A stretch of DNA of 64,000 nt from assembly GCA_037179385.1 (NCBI GenBank), contig CM074184.1, positions 11,364,001 through 11,428,000 on the forward strand, written 5' to 3'. The position numbers and the translations under genes are program-made. The stretch comes from Holothuria scabra. Taxonomy: Eukaryota; Echinodermata; Holothuroidea; Aspidochirotida; Holothuriidae. The notes beneath the pieces were generated by a model. The model did no database searches, was not told where the DNA came from, and was given only the letters and a program-made list of their open reading frames with translations. Of this stretch, positions 24,681 to 36,800 are shown one piece after another; positions within the stretch are counted from its first letter, which is position 1; each line of letters starts with the position of its first letter.

Positions 24681-27145
24681 TGAAGAAACCAGTGACATAG
24701 CCACGGGGGGGGGGGGCGCGGGGCGGGGGTCTGGGGGCCTAGGTCCCCCAGATTTTCTTCATGTACCCCCAAGATTTTTTGCGTCCTGATGAAGTAATTG
24801 AGAAAAATAAAATGTTTGAACGGAAATAAACTTTGAAGTATTTTCTTCAAAAACAGTAAATAATGAAAATGTGTAACAATTAAGAAAACATGCATGAATG
24901 TTTGTAAAACACATTATGTGCGCACGTATAAAATCAAGTTATAACTTCATAATGCCTACTTTCACTTAATTAGATACCGTATATAACCTGCACTGTCGTT
25001 TATTGCATTTCACTTCGAAGATGATACGCGGAACGTCTCGACGACAAACTCAAATGTGACTTTGTTACGTTAAGACCGTTTCCGCCTTTCAAATGGCTGG
25101 TTGATTCACTGAAAACAAGGCAATCATACACTGGAGACCATTCTTACACGACTATTCCTATATTTTATCATACACAAAATATGTCGTAAGGGTCGAATAA
25201 TAATTTTTCCCTTCCATCCCTAACAAGTAGGCCTGTCTCGTGCCTCACTCCTATCCACTACCAATGACAAGTGCCACTGTAAACGATTTTTTTTTCGACA
25301 AGTCCTCTTTGAGTCTTTTTATTGGTTGACACTGGCATCTGAGCGGATTTGTAAAATGTCCACAAGGTCCGGATTTCATGTATTTCCCATATGATCCATA
25401 TTTCTGCGTTGAGGTTTAAATATTTTGAGACATTTACTCTTAGTATTTTAATTTTGACTACGTAATATACCGATGACTGAACAAATACTGCACCATTTTG
25501 CATCTAGACACCACTGAAAACCGGAAAAAATTGTTTCTTTGGCAGTATATATGTCACTTGCAAAACCTACATAAATACTAAAAATGAGTATTTTGAAATT
25601 TTCCATGCTCCCCAAACAGGAAAATCCTAAAACGTAGGCCTATAATCAGTTCAAAGTTTTGCCAAACATAGCATCGTTTTGCATTTAGGGAATCTAACGC
25701 AAAGAAAGTTTCTCAGAGGGGGCAGAGTTACTTTTGGTTTTCCTTTTATAGCTGAAATTCATTCAAATATTGCCGCATTTGCGATCTACGTCCTCCTGAA
25801 CTTTACAGTTTTGCTCAAGGGAAAGGGAGGTACCGGTTCTCTTCAGTCATCCCTCAGACCACAGATCAGAAATGCCCAGTTTTGGGGTCCCTAAAAAGTG
25901 TATTACTATTTTTCATAGATTGTTTTTTTTTTTTCATTATTTGAGAAGTGGCAGACATGAGATTCGTATTTCAAGACTGGGTACATGCAGCTTAGAACAC
26001 GTGGGAAGTGCCATTTCCGGCCATCTGGAGGGTTTTTAAAGCCCAAAATTTTCCACGCTCCGCGCCAACTGATGGTGGCGCTTCGCTTTGAAAGTCTTGC
26101 CGCGCCTGACCCTCGGAGGTACCAGGCCCCCACTTGTTACCTAGCTCCCCCTAAAAATTCAATTCTGGCTACGTCACTGCTATCATCATGGTAAATTTTA
26201 TCTCGAGCATATTGGTGTGTGAACTGGAGTTTGGGGAGAGTCGGCCACTTTTCTGCATAATATGATTGCATGGAATAAGGGCATTTTCAGCACATATTGA
26301 TCTAGTATAAAATAGAAGCACCATTTTGCATCTAAGACATTGGAAGCAGCAAAAAATTTCCAAAAGGGGAGGGGGACACCCCAGGGTGGCGGTCAAGAAT
26401 AGGGACGATTGGCCGATTTTTCCGCCTCACAAAAAAACCTGCCTACGCCCAAGCTCCATAACCTCATATATTTGTTTAAAAGGGACAAAAATTTCGGCGC
26501 GCACGCCGCAATACATCACTGACATAGTGGTGTTCACATTTGACAGAAAAATCGGAAAACTTAGCTGCTACTTTCAAGCCCGAGACTTGCCATTTCCGGC
26601 TGTCTCATGGGTGGCGATTTTTCTTTTTTTTTTTGTAGATAGTCGTTCGAGCAAGACTTTATTCGATGCAAGAGGAACCATAAGCATACCGTACTAAAAT
26701 GCTCTCATACACACCTATCATCATTGAATATTTTTCCTCAATCTGCACCCCTTAGATAACATTATGTAACAACAACGAGGATCTTCAGTCGACATGCTAT
26801 CTCAGATATATGCTAATAGGAAAAGGAAATTCTTCAATAGTCCCCCAAATATTAATTTCCTTACAGGAAACCCTGAATCTAAACTTTTCTGCAATACAAG
26901 CTCCTTATTTACAAATTTGTTAAAGGCCCAAAATTTTCGGCGCGGTCCGCCCGCCGCAATTCATACTCCTGATACAGTAGTGTTCACACTAAAATCAGTT
27001 TTTTATTTAAAAAAATATCTTGCTCTTAGAAAAAAGCGAAAAAAATTAGCATAAAAAAGTACCTTTTGGTCAATGGGGTAAGGTGAGGCTCATGGTCCAA
27101 AACTGTTCCCCCCCCCCTCCCCCCACTTTGATATTGCTTCCTACG
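24680..27145. repeat. Cluster of old dispersed repeats with CAGTGRCRTAG-type ends
   Basis: CAGTGACATAGCC at 24690, its inverted counterpart GGCTACGTCACTG at about 26167-26179, and CCTACGCCACTG near 27139 look like terminal repeats of degraded DNA transposons (this type of terminus occurs in hAT-like elements). The block CACCATTTTGCATCTA recurs at 25490 and 26321 and, as CACCATTTTGCGTNTA, at 33392 and 36597. Poly-G/C tracts at 24705 and 27110 accompany them. No target duplication found. Confidence 0.4.
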
Positions 27146-28390
27146 CCACTGATCTGCAGGATTCTAGAGGACAAATGTTGGGGGCGATGCGCACTATTTA
27201 ACAAGAAATTTCCTTACTGGCCAGTGGCCAACGATAGCCCTAATCCCTAACCTGATCCCTAACCCTAACAAAGAATACAATCGATACAATACAATGGCAA
27301 CAGCCAATCAAGAAATACCTTGTTAAACAGTGCGCATCTACCCAAATTTTGTCATCATTTTCGTTGTGCTGTACAGAAATTCCAATATGTTCAAGTGTGC
27401 CTTCGTTCCAAGGACAACAAATTTGTTTGAGGCCCAATCAAAGTTGTTGATTTTGTCTTCAGCTTTACGATCATCGTTACAGTTTTGTAAAACCTTCGAT
27501 ATTTAAGCGGCTTATTGTGTTGGTTCATGAAATTCAACAATTTTGTCCAAACTTGTTTAGTTTTCAAAATTTTTCAGAGTTGTTAAGTTCTCTTCAAATG
27601 CCAATGACAAATGGTCAAACTTATTCAGTCTCCGTATGTTACATACAAATAACTGTTTTATGAGTGAGTGCCGTACCTAATGGCTAAATTCGGGTTACAA
27701 AAATTCTTGACCAGACACTTTTTCAAATTATGAACAAAACCGTTACAAGTCAGGAGTCAGGACACCGCACAAAATTCAAAATGTTCGCCTTTTCTGTAAC
27801 GATTGAAAAATTTGACTAATCTTTCTAATTGTAAGCATTTCCATTTGGTACCCTTTACGACTTTCATCAAGTGATCGATATCAATTCAATGAGTCCCTTT
27901 AAAAAAAAAAGTGGAGCAAAACTGGGTTGGTGGGCGAGTTTGTTAGGAGGCGTGCCAGTAGTTGTCAGGGGGCGAGTTTTGTAAGGAGCGTCTTTGCGAG
28001 GGAGATTTGACGAGGACCGGTATAGAAAAAGATGTTCCAGTGATTGCCACTTCGTCTTATGCTGTGCAACACGTCCCGGCTTTGTTCATCCATGCTCACT
28101 CGTGTATACACAAATCTGGTTACCACTTGTATAACTTGATGTGACCCTTTTAGATTTGTCGGTCCATCTTATCGTTTCTTTTGTCTCTTTACCATAGTTT
28201 TCTAAATTGCATTCAATAATTAACCTATTTTGGACTATGTCTGCAGCTGTCTGGGAGTGTTTGTAGTCAACTTCTTTACGAAAATTTAAGCCGATGATGG
28301 TCCCCAGCAATTTCTCACCATTTCTTGACTGTCAGAGGCTGATAGAATATTCAAGTTGCCGATAGGGTCTTTCCTTGACCCGTTAAGCTT
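27146..28390. other. Intergenic, nothing recognised
   Basis: Contains a brief degenerate CCCTAA-rich stretch (27239-27270), too short to count as an interstitial telomere tract. No coding sequence recognised. Confidence 0.45.
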
Positions 28391-28398
28391 CTCAGACG

Positions 28399-28491
28399 AG
28401 ATGTATGGTCCGAGTCGGTAGAACATACGACTCCGTCGACTCTCTCTCTCTCTCTGAGAGTTTGGGGTTCATTCCCAGGTCGAGTCATACC
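28399..28491 (+). repeat. tRNA-derived SINE-like sequence with (CT)n insertion
   Basis: ATGGTCCGAGTCGGTAGAAC resembles an A box and GGGTTCATTCCC resembles a B box, separated by a CT repeat at 28440-28456. Non-tRNA sequence follows. A weaker similar fragment (GTCCAGGTTCATTTCCC) lies near 29000. Confidence 0.45.
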
Positions 28492-29128
28492 TACCGCCCA
28501 TGAATAACATTCCAGTACCCACAACTGGAAAAATAAGTTACTAATTAGGGCGTAAAATCCATCTAACCTAACTAATGGGCTTCCTGATTCAATCTCAAAA
28601 CGATAGGCGTATACCTAAATAGTGGTAGAATATCTGTTTTTTGTGATCACGGAGGAATAGGTGGCCTCAGAATGTCAAAGGGGGAGGGGAGGGGGGGGGG
28701 TGGAGAGGGGAAAAATAAGGGCGAACAATAACCTTCTGGGGCAAATTTTTTTGAGTATGTGCGAAACCAAGCCCAATGTACCTATCCCTGGGGGCGACGG
28801 TCCAGGGGCTCTGCTCTCGAAAGCTCGGGGTTTAGACACACCTCTTGGCTGGATAGAAATTAGCGATCTGGAGAGGAATATTATTTGTGTTTTCTGTTAA
28901 CCCAACTCTTAACTGACTAAAGTCGGGTGGGCATGACCAAAATGTGGGGAAATTCCCCCTTTTGCCCCACCATAGTGCTGCCCTTACCTGGAGGTCCAGG
29001 TTCATTTCCCAGATCGAGCCCTGAGACCGTGTACTGTTTTGCATGGTTATGATGTTCCACAAGCAATAGAAACACAAGAAGGCGGATGAAGGAAGGAAAC
29101 ACAAGAAGGCGGATGATCCTCAGTACTT

Positions 29129-29690
29129 AAAGGACAAATCCTCTCACCCCAAACTACACTTCTCGTAGGGGGGGGGGGGTACAGAAACTCTCCATTGGCC
29201 CAACTTTCTTATTGACTGTTAATTCAAACAATGCAGACTACCACAGCCTATATTACACAGCATGAACTGTACTGAGAATGTTTTGATTAGTCACATAGAG
29301 CTTTTCTGTACTCACCCCGAAGCAATAAACTGAGCCTTAAAGGGCAGGAGCAGTCATCCCATATTGAAGTAGTGTAGTGGAATGTCCAGTTTCATGATTG
29401 CCTGTTCAAAGTCATGTTACATCATTTTTTTTCTCTTCAAATGTGAAATGTACTAGAAATAACTGCTTGGTTTACCTTAAATGTGTAATAGTAAAGTTAT
29501 AAAATGTAATGAAAGATACTTTGAAGAGAAAAATGACGAAAATTGTGTTATTTAGGTATTTCTTCAAAATAGGTTTTTTTTTTTTTTTTTGGAGGGGGGG
29601 GGGGGTGGGGGTGGGGGTGGGGGGACTGCTCTTTACCTCAAATTGTGACTGGATAAGGATGATTTCAGACTATTGTGGGAGGGGCTTAAA
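29129..29690. mobile_element. TTAA-type MITE copy 1, interrupted
   Basis: Starts TTAAAGGACAAATCC then CTCTCACCCCAAACTACA, matching the left end of the intact copy at 29690-29986. Its interior (AATTCAAACAATGCAGA...GAAGCAATAAACTGAG) is cut at about 29333 and resumes near 29640 (GTGACTGGATAAGGATGATTT...GTGGGAGGGGCTTAA). The roughly 300-bp interruption is related to sequence following copy 2 at 30035-30300. Confidence 0.6.
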
Positions 29691-29986
29691 GCGCCAAACC
29701 TCTCACCCCAAACTACAGTTTTGGTACGGGGGTACGAAAATTCTCAATTGGCTCAGCTCTTTGATTGACAGTTAATTCAAACAATGCAGAGTACCAAAGT
29801 TTCTATTACACAGCATGATCGGTACTGAGAGTGTTTCGATTATATAAATTGAGTTTTACTTTACTCACCTTGAAGCAATAAATTGAGATTGTATCTGGAT
29901 GAACATGAATTTCAGACAATTGTGGGAGGGACTTAAGTAAGAAGGTTAGGAGAATTGGTACTGTTTGGGGTGAGAGAACTGGGCCT
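29690..29986. mobile_element. TTAA-flanked MITE copy 2 (piggyBac-like target site), 297 bp
   Basis: TTAA on both sides (29686-29689 and 29987-29990). The inverted ends are about 25 bp: left ...CTCTCACCCCAAAC, right GTTTGGGGTGAGAGAACTGG. TTAA duplications are typical of piggyBac. The right end is repeated in tandem at 29991-30036. Related copies at 29129 and 44946. Confidence 0.72.
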
Positions 29987-30299
29987 TTAAGTAAGAAGGT
30001 TAGGAGAATTTGTACGGTTTGGGGTAAGAGAACTGGGCCTTAAATGTGAAATAACGATCCAGTGATCCACAATTGGATTCAAGGGCAAGAGCAATCACCA
30101 CATCAGTCATGTTTTATGATTGTCTGTTCAGTCTGAGTCATGTGACAGCATTGTTCCCCTTCAAATGTGAAATTTCCTGCTTGGTTTCCTGAAAATGCAA
30201 TACGTACTGTGGTCTAAAATGATGAAAGATACTATGAAGACAAATAAAAAAAATGTGATGTTTAGTTGGTAGGCTACTTCAAAATAAGTTTTGGGGGTA

Positions 30300-30763
30300 C
30301 CACTTATTGACAAGAGCGGTACCGTTGAGGAACTTCAACGAATTAAAACTGAGGAAACTGCTGCTGTAATATTTGACAAAATCTCATGTCAACCAGGAAC
30401 CGACTCCCTGACCGTCTTCTTTTCCTGTCAAGTCATGACCACAATAGTTTACGCAACAACGGCAAGGCAGCCTTTCTAGCCTGCGTGATGGATTTTGATG
30501 GGTTTTGTTTCTCGGTAATTTGAACGATTAAGCTGTACACCAAAACGTCCGCTCTGTTGGCGTACAACCTACGTACTGCATTATCTTGCGTACATAAAAT
30601 AGCTGAGTGTAGCTTAGCCTAGCTGTTATGCTTTTCGATACCCCATATATCTGTAACTTTTCTGTTATGTATGTATTGCGCACAAGCTATTCTGTTTGAA
30701 TTCACAATTTTCTAAACACAGGGTTCTGGACTACATGAATATTTGTGAAGTTTGTCCAGTAAA
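30300..30763 (+). promoter_or_regulatory. Presumed promoter and 5' UTR region of MGRN1
   Basis: The 460 bp before the MGRN1 start codon are largely repeat-free, with no clear TATA box or CpG cluster. Assigned by position only. Confidence 0.35.
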
Positions 30764-30863
30764 ATGGGTACAATTCAAAGTATTTGCTCTTCTCTGCAAC
30801 GTTCAACTGTCGAAGAAGTAGATATCGGCGGGAATTCTGCTTATAGGTACCCTCCAAAGTCAG
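30764..30863 (+). CDS. MGRN1: MGRN1 coding exon 1
   Basis: ATG in context AAAATGG; 33 codons plus one base. Encodes [12 protein letters not shown]...[10 protein letters not shown] with a myristoylation-type N-terminus. Donor G^GTTCGT at 30864 is weaker than the rest, but the join with exon 2 restores SGCYFGSHF, matching human SGNYFASHF. Confidence 0.92.
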
Positions 30864-33800
30864 GTTCGTATTCTTAAATGTTAAAAATTTAAATGTCTGA
30901 AAGTATGTTACTTAAGCCTACACTAATTGCACCGCTAACATTTTTACGTTAGGCTACGCAATTACCGTAGCTTCACAGTGTTATAGTAGTAACTGTATAG
31001 CCTAGTGACTGTAGTGTATCTTGAGTCGGTCAGTACTAGTCACTGAACGTGACCGTATAATCCGCACCTTGTAGTCACACCTTACTACGGTCACTGGCCT
31101 ACATGTACAAAGGTAACAATGTTTTAAGCCAAAACAACAAACTGAGCTCTAATTATGACAGTATGGTTCATAGAACAGATTTGAGTTAACCTAATAATAG
31201 GGTTGTCGGACGCACACAGAATTTTTCTCCAAAATTCTCGCGGAACTACTCACACCCAAACACGAAGTCGCTAAAACAGTGTGTTTAAAAACTGAATTTA
31301 CGACACTCAAAATTGTCAAAATTTTGCCTGCACTGTAAAATTAGTACACTAAAGACATATTTCTACTATAATATTTCACCAAATAAGCTTAAAAACAAAA
31401 AGAAGAAAAAATATGTTACAGTTTCTAACGATCCCTTTGAAGCATCGTTGCAACGGTGACAGTCAAAAGTGTGTTTTGGTCACACATAAAATGCCTATAT
31501 ATCATTAGACAGAAGAAAAGTAACTCTACATTTTAATGGAGGGAAGCGATCGCCAAAAATAATATTTCTTTACCATTTTTTGGCTTAAAACATTGGTGAC
31601 ATGGCTACAATGGGTTCCAGAAAAATCCGCAATTGCTTCCAGGTATCATTTTGTAGCGTTTTTTATGATCTTTCCATTTCCGAAGGAAAAAAAATGAATT
31701 TTTGCTCAGCCCCGGTGCACGCTCGATTTAAATGAAACAGCCCATTGATCCCCGCCTACATCTTTTGTACTGAGCCGACATTGATATGTTTATGTATGAA
31801 TCCATTGTTCAACTTAGCAACAAGGGATTTCCCGCCAATATGCTTACATACAGTGCTGCATTGTATATACCTGTACGTGCAATACCGAAGTACGGTTAGT
31901 AAATTACGTACTTGTGTACGTGTGCGTAAGCACGTGTACGGATTGCTATAGCATAGACTGTGTGTAAGCAGGCTATGTGCGACTTGTTAATGCATGTTAC
32001 GTACACAGAACGCAAGCTATCATGACACGGACGCGTGATCACTGAGTGTCTTGCCCAGTAACGTTGCATATTCACGCCGGCACATCTGGTGTACGTAACA
32101 CAGTGATGAACAATCAAAGCATCTGAGTGAGCAGTTACGATGTTGTTTTTGACCAACTTTTGCAGGCAGATCGTAACACTGAAGCATACGGCGATTTGGA
32201 GAAATTGTAAGGATTATGGAGACATAAAATCGGCTATATTTTGAAAAGTACTGGTCGGATTTTGATAAAATTTGGCATGGTTGCTTAGAAAAGGGTACCT
32301 AACAATGTAAATCAGTCAAATTCTTGAAGTTTGATATTTTTCGTGTAGTCGTATTTTTAGTGCGACAACCCTACTAATAATTTTGAACATTCTTAAATAC
32401 CACTTATACCTCCTGAAATGTTTAATACCAGCGAATTCATAGCAAAAGGCAGGAAAACTGTGGTACCATCCTTCGCAGTAACATCAACATCTTGATCGTC
32501 TGCTTCTGTGTTGCATGATGGGAAGGACTTCCGCTCGACAAGCTATCGAAGACCAATTAGTAAGCGTGGCTAGTCAATACTTGTACTTCATATAGTAAGC
32601 TCTCTGTACATTATGAAATTGTACAGTCACTGCGTAGGCTTCCCCCTTTTATATGAGATCACATGACAAACACTGACTTCTTCGACTGAGAAATTACTCT
32701 GCACAGGCTTAGCGTTACTCGCACAATTATCCTGCCAAAATTTCCCTTTTAAAGGTCTTATTTCGTTAACAGACTTGTGTGGAAGGTGAATGTGATGACA
32801 AAGATCATCTGTGGAAAGTTTGGTGAGAAAAGGTATCTTTTTGAGGACGTGAGGGATGCCTACTCATGCATGAGTAGGCAAATGAGCTGTGTTTTTGTGT
32901 ATACCGAGCAAGGGCCCAGAAATGAAGTGTATAGCATAGGAACGTAATGCTGGGTCCTATTCAAGGGCTAGTCAGTACCGTGAGTCGGTCACTGACTACA
33001 AAAAGGACCATCGGGGTCCTTTGGCCTTGCAATGAACAAATTTTATGAAAGCATCTGTAGAAAAAATTACAACAGCTTCAAATTTGTCAAAAATACTTTA
33101 GGAATTGAGCTCCATTTTAGGCCGAGGTAATGAAAGTCATGGAATACCGTCCACCCCCCGCATGTGCTGAGAGGTACCTCCGAAAATTTTCTTTATTTTA
33201 AAAATAAATCATTATTTCCCTATAATCCAATCTGCTTCAACATCTTCAGAATTGCTGTGTCATACCTCCCAAGTGACCCGCATTTCGCGGGTTTGACCCG
33301 CATTTGAACACCCAAAAAAATCAGTATCGTACTGAACTTTTTTCGTGTGGTAACATGACAAAATTGCTCTCTTATTTGCAAAAAAAGTGCCACCATTTTG
33401 CGTGTAGACACTTCTAAAATTCAAAAATTTTCAGGGAGGGGGTACCCCTTCCCCTAGGCCGGCGATCCACCAACGGACAGATCAATTGGACCCGCATCTA
33501 GTCTTTCGGAACTTGGGAGCTGTGCTGTGTACAATTTTTAACGTTGTACTCATTGACTCGCACACTGCATTGGCGTGAAAACAATATCCGTCCATTCAAT
33601 CACAGTACAGGCACATGTTTCAAGTGCAGGAAGAACGTTGACGTTATGTATATCGCGAACCTGTCACGCCATGAAGCCTCAATCATGCCATGACTGTATG
33701 TAACTTTCGCTCTCACACACACAGTGGTTTAAGTTTACCAAAAAGCCAAAGCCAGTGTTTCTACTAGCAACTTCTTTCGATTGCACAGTGTAATCAATCA

Positions 33801-36800
33801 GATTGATTACACCTCATTCTAGGGAAAAAAAATAGCAGCCTCAGTGTGATTCATACATTTCATGAGTTGCCTATGTTATATATTCTGCATAAAGATGATT
33901 TTGCATGATGCCAGTGTCTCAGAATAATGAATATGAAAAAAGCCTCATGTGTTTTTCAAATCACCAGGATGGTATTCTATGACTTTCATTCCCTTGGCCT
34001 TAGAGGAAATTTATAGCACAGCCTTTTTCTTATCAACCTAATGTTAGGGCCTTGATGAAGTTTCAGGGACAACTTATAAAAGGTTACAGTTAGTTTCTCT
34101 CTGACCTCTCAAAAACGGTGTTTTCATCCCCTTTTAATTTTAGCAGAAAACATCTTTTTGGGAGGCAGAAAGAACTGAAATGGAATGCGATATCGGTGGT
34201 TCTTTTGTCAAATGGAGATTCCATCAACTTTTCCAAACTTAATCGATGTCTTACAGTCTTTTACTATTCAATGTGACACCTTTACTACCATGTTGACGTC
34301 TTTCCAGGAAACATTCTCACTGTAGAGTTTGGTATACTAATACTTACTTACATACAGGTATACGGCAGGGTTTTCCCTGGGCCTTTTGAAGGTCGTGCCC
34401 CGCGACGTTCAAGTTTTAAAATCAAGGAGGCCGCGACTTTCAAAAAACAGCCGCAATGTTCAAAATTGCTGCCAGCTAGCCTCCATAATTTTTCTTGAAA
34501 TCCCATATATTTCCTGTTACTTCGTTCTTAAAACTTACGCCACATCCAGAAAATCGGAAAATGAAGTTGTGCGAACGTACACTGCAGTCTAACCCCCCCC
34601 CCCAGTAAATACTCCATCTCTGAACTGTTTTGCCCGACCACAACAAAAGTTTGGGAAGTTTGATCGTAGCACAAATGCAATGAGAGTATTAGAATTCTAT
34701 GCGAAAACGGTTGGTTTCTACACGTTATTCCTACACAATAAAACTGCATTGACGATGTCGCGAGTATGATCGGCTGATTAAAAGCAAAAATGAACCCATC
34801 ACGATGTTTCTTACGTAGAGGCAACTTAAAATAAGTGCAATGGACCTTATGTGTATGATGTCATAGAACCCTTGTTTTCCCAACATGTTTGCATTAAAAG
34901 ATCGGTACGCACACAGTCTGCGATTGCTTGCAGCCATGTGCTCCATTGATTTTATAAATTCTGGCATTTACTCGATCATTACCACCACTTATTTGCAAAC
35001 TGAAAAGGGGGCTAAAAGTAAAATGTGCTTGAAATTTGCCCTTAGTTTCGTAAAATCCATCCTTTAACTTCCTGACAAAACGGGATGCATTGATAATCAC
35101 AAATGTAAAATTTTATCCCTGCCATGGAAGTGATCGTTTGATATTTTCCGCTATAACCCTCTAGTATTACATGGAATTAGATTTAGAATTGCATTCAATG
35201 TGTTTTCCTTGCTTTCTCACAGAAAGCAAGGAAAACACATTGTACAGACAATAGAGCTGCAGTGTTTCGCCTTTTTTTTTCAAATCCCCAAGCTTAGCAT
35301 ACATGACTGTGCACGTTTTGTACACGTACTAGCTCCTAGAATCTAGTGTAAGTTCGGTGGTTATTATCTTGCATAAATTAAGTCATTTCTAGCATTCCTT
35401 TCGTAATGTTATTTACAGTAAGACTAATGCAATGTTGTCATGCGACGTCATTGCAAACAAAAACAGTGATGCATGTGGTCTCATGCAGCAAAATTATTGG
35501 CCCACGCATGCAGTAGACTTGCGTGCATGTCCTTTTTTCCGCCAAACAATGATTCATGTTTGCCTTGGTGACATCATATGCATACGATCCATTTCAAAAT
35601 TTAAATTGGTCCCTGCATCGTGATTGGTTCAATTGCGTTGATTCTAGCCAGCCAATCACAACTCGCGCCTTCCCCTATGTGATTTAGTGTGTGAAAATAC
35701 TGTCTCGAGACAAGTTTTCCCGTTGAGTTTGTGTTACGACGATTGCACTTCCCATGCTTATCTAGCCGGCTAGCGAAGCAGGGCGCGCCCCGTGCCAAAT
35801 TCACAATGAAACGGCATCACAAATCTCTGCGTACATGGATTTTTCGGGGATCTAACTCACATTTCGCACATGTCATTTCAGTTGCAGATTCGTTTTAAAC
35901 AAGACGTAAGTTTTGGACAAGAACTGCTTAAAATATACGGGGATATTTATATCCGAAAGGAACCATAAGATACGCTAATCGGGTGCAACTGTTTTGCTTC
36001 CCAGAACTGCTAAGATTTTCATGAATGATTGCTCTACATGGGCTTCATTGAAGCAGGAGAGTAGCTACAGAACGTTAACGCAACTACAACCCAGTAAAAG
36101 AATGCAAATGTTTCGACATGATTGGGGATGAAAAATAGAACGAGCATTGATGTTAGCCTAAGAAGTAAATTATTAAAGGACATGCGACATCGACTGCAAA
36201 CAAATCTACTGTATTAACGGTTGATTTGTATCCCCACTTTTGAAGTGAAAATATTACGCTTACAAAAATGATATCCCGTTCGTGAAACGAACGGAAATTT
36301 TCCCAATATTTTCTATCCTGAACATGTACAGTAATATTGCAAGCTGGCCCACTTATGTCAATTTTGGTGAGTAACGGGTACGAAATAATGGCCAACCGGG
36401 GGTAAAATCATCCGGTGCCAGTGCTAAATGAAAGCCATGCTGATGAACCAAAACTTTTGAAGCAGAAATAAAGTGATATAAAGCCAACGTGACTGCTTAT
36501 CAGTAGATCAAAAATTGTGCAAATGTGAGTTTCAGTGCTAATATTTTTGCGTTGACTTACGAAAATTGTGTTGACTAATTTGCCTTAAAAGTGTCACCAT
36601 TTTGCGTCTAGTGACTTGCATAAGTCACAAAATTCTCAAAAGGAGAGGGGGACACCCCCTCCCCTTATACCCCTCCCCCAGGCCAGCAATCCACATATGG
36701 ACGCATCAGATGTGCGATGTTCAATTCTAAACCCAGGGAAAACCCTGTATACGGTATTCATTGCTATGAACAATTGTTCACACATCCAGCATAAGCCTAG

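Noticed and set aside
24690..26179. Single 1.5 kb hAT-like element with CAGTGACATAGCC ends
   Set aside because: Inverted ends are similar, but the flanking 8 bp (GAAGAAAC versus CTATCATC) do not match; reported only as a repeat cluster.
26326..26697. 123-codon plus-strand open frame
   Set aside because: Crosses the boundaries of degraded dispersed repeats; a chance frame.
27239..27270. CCCTAA-like telomeric repeat
   Set aside because: Only a few degenerate units, not in uninterrupted tandem; consistent with chance.
35196..35242. microRNA hairpin
   Set aside because: The loop is 3 nt and the stem perfectly paired over only 22 bp; not a Drosha/Dicer-type precursor.
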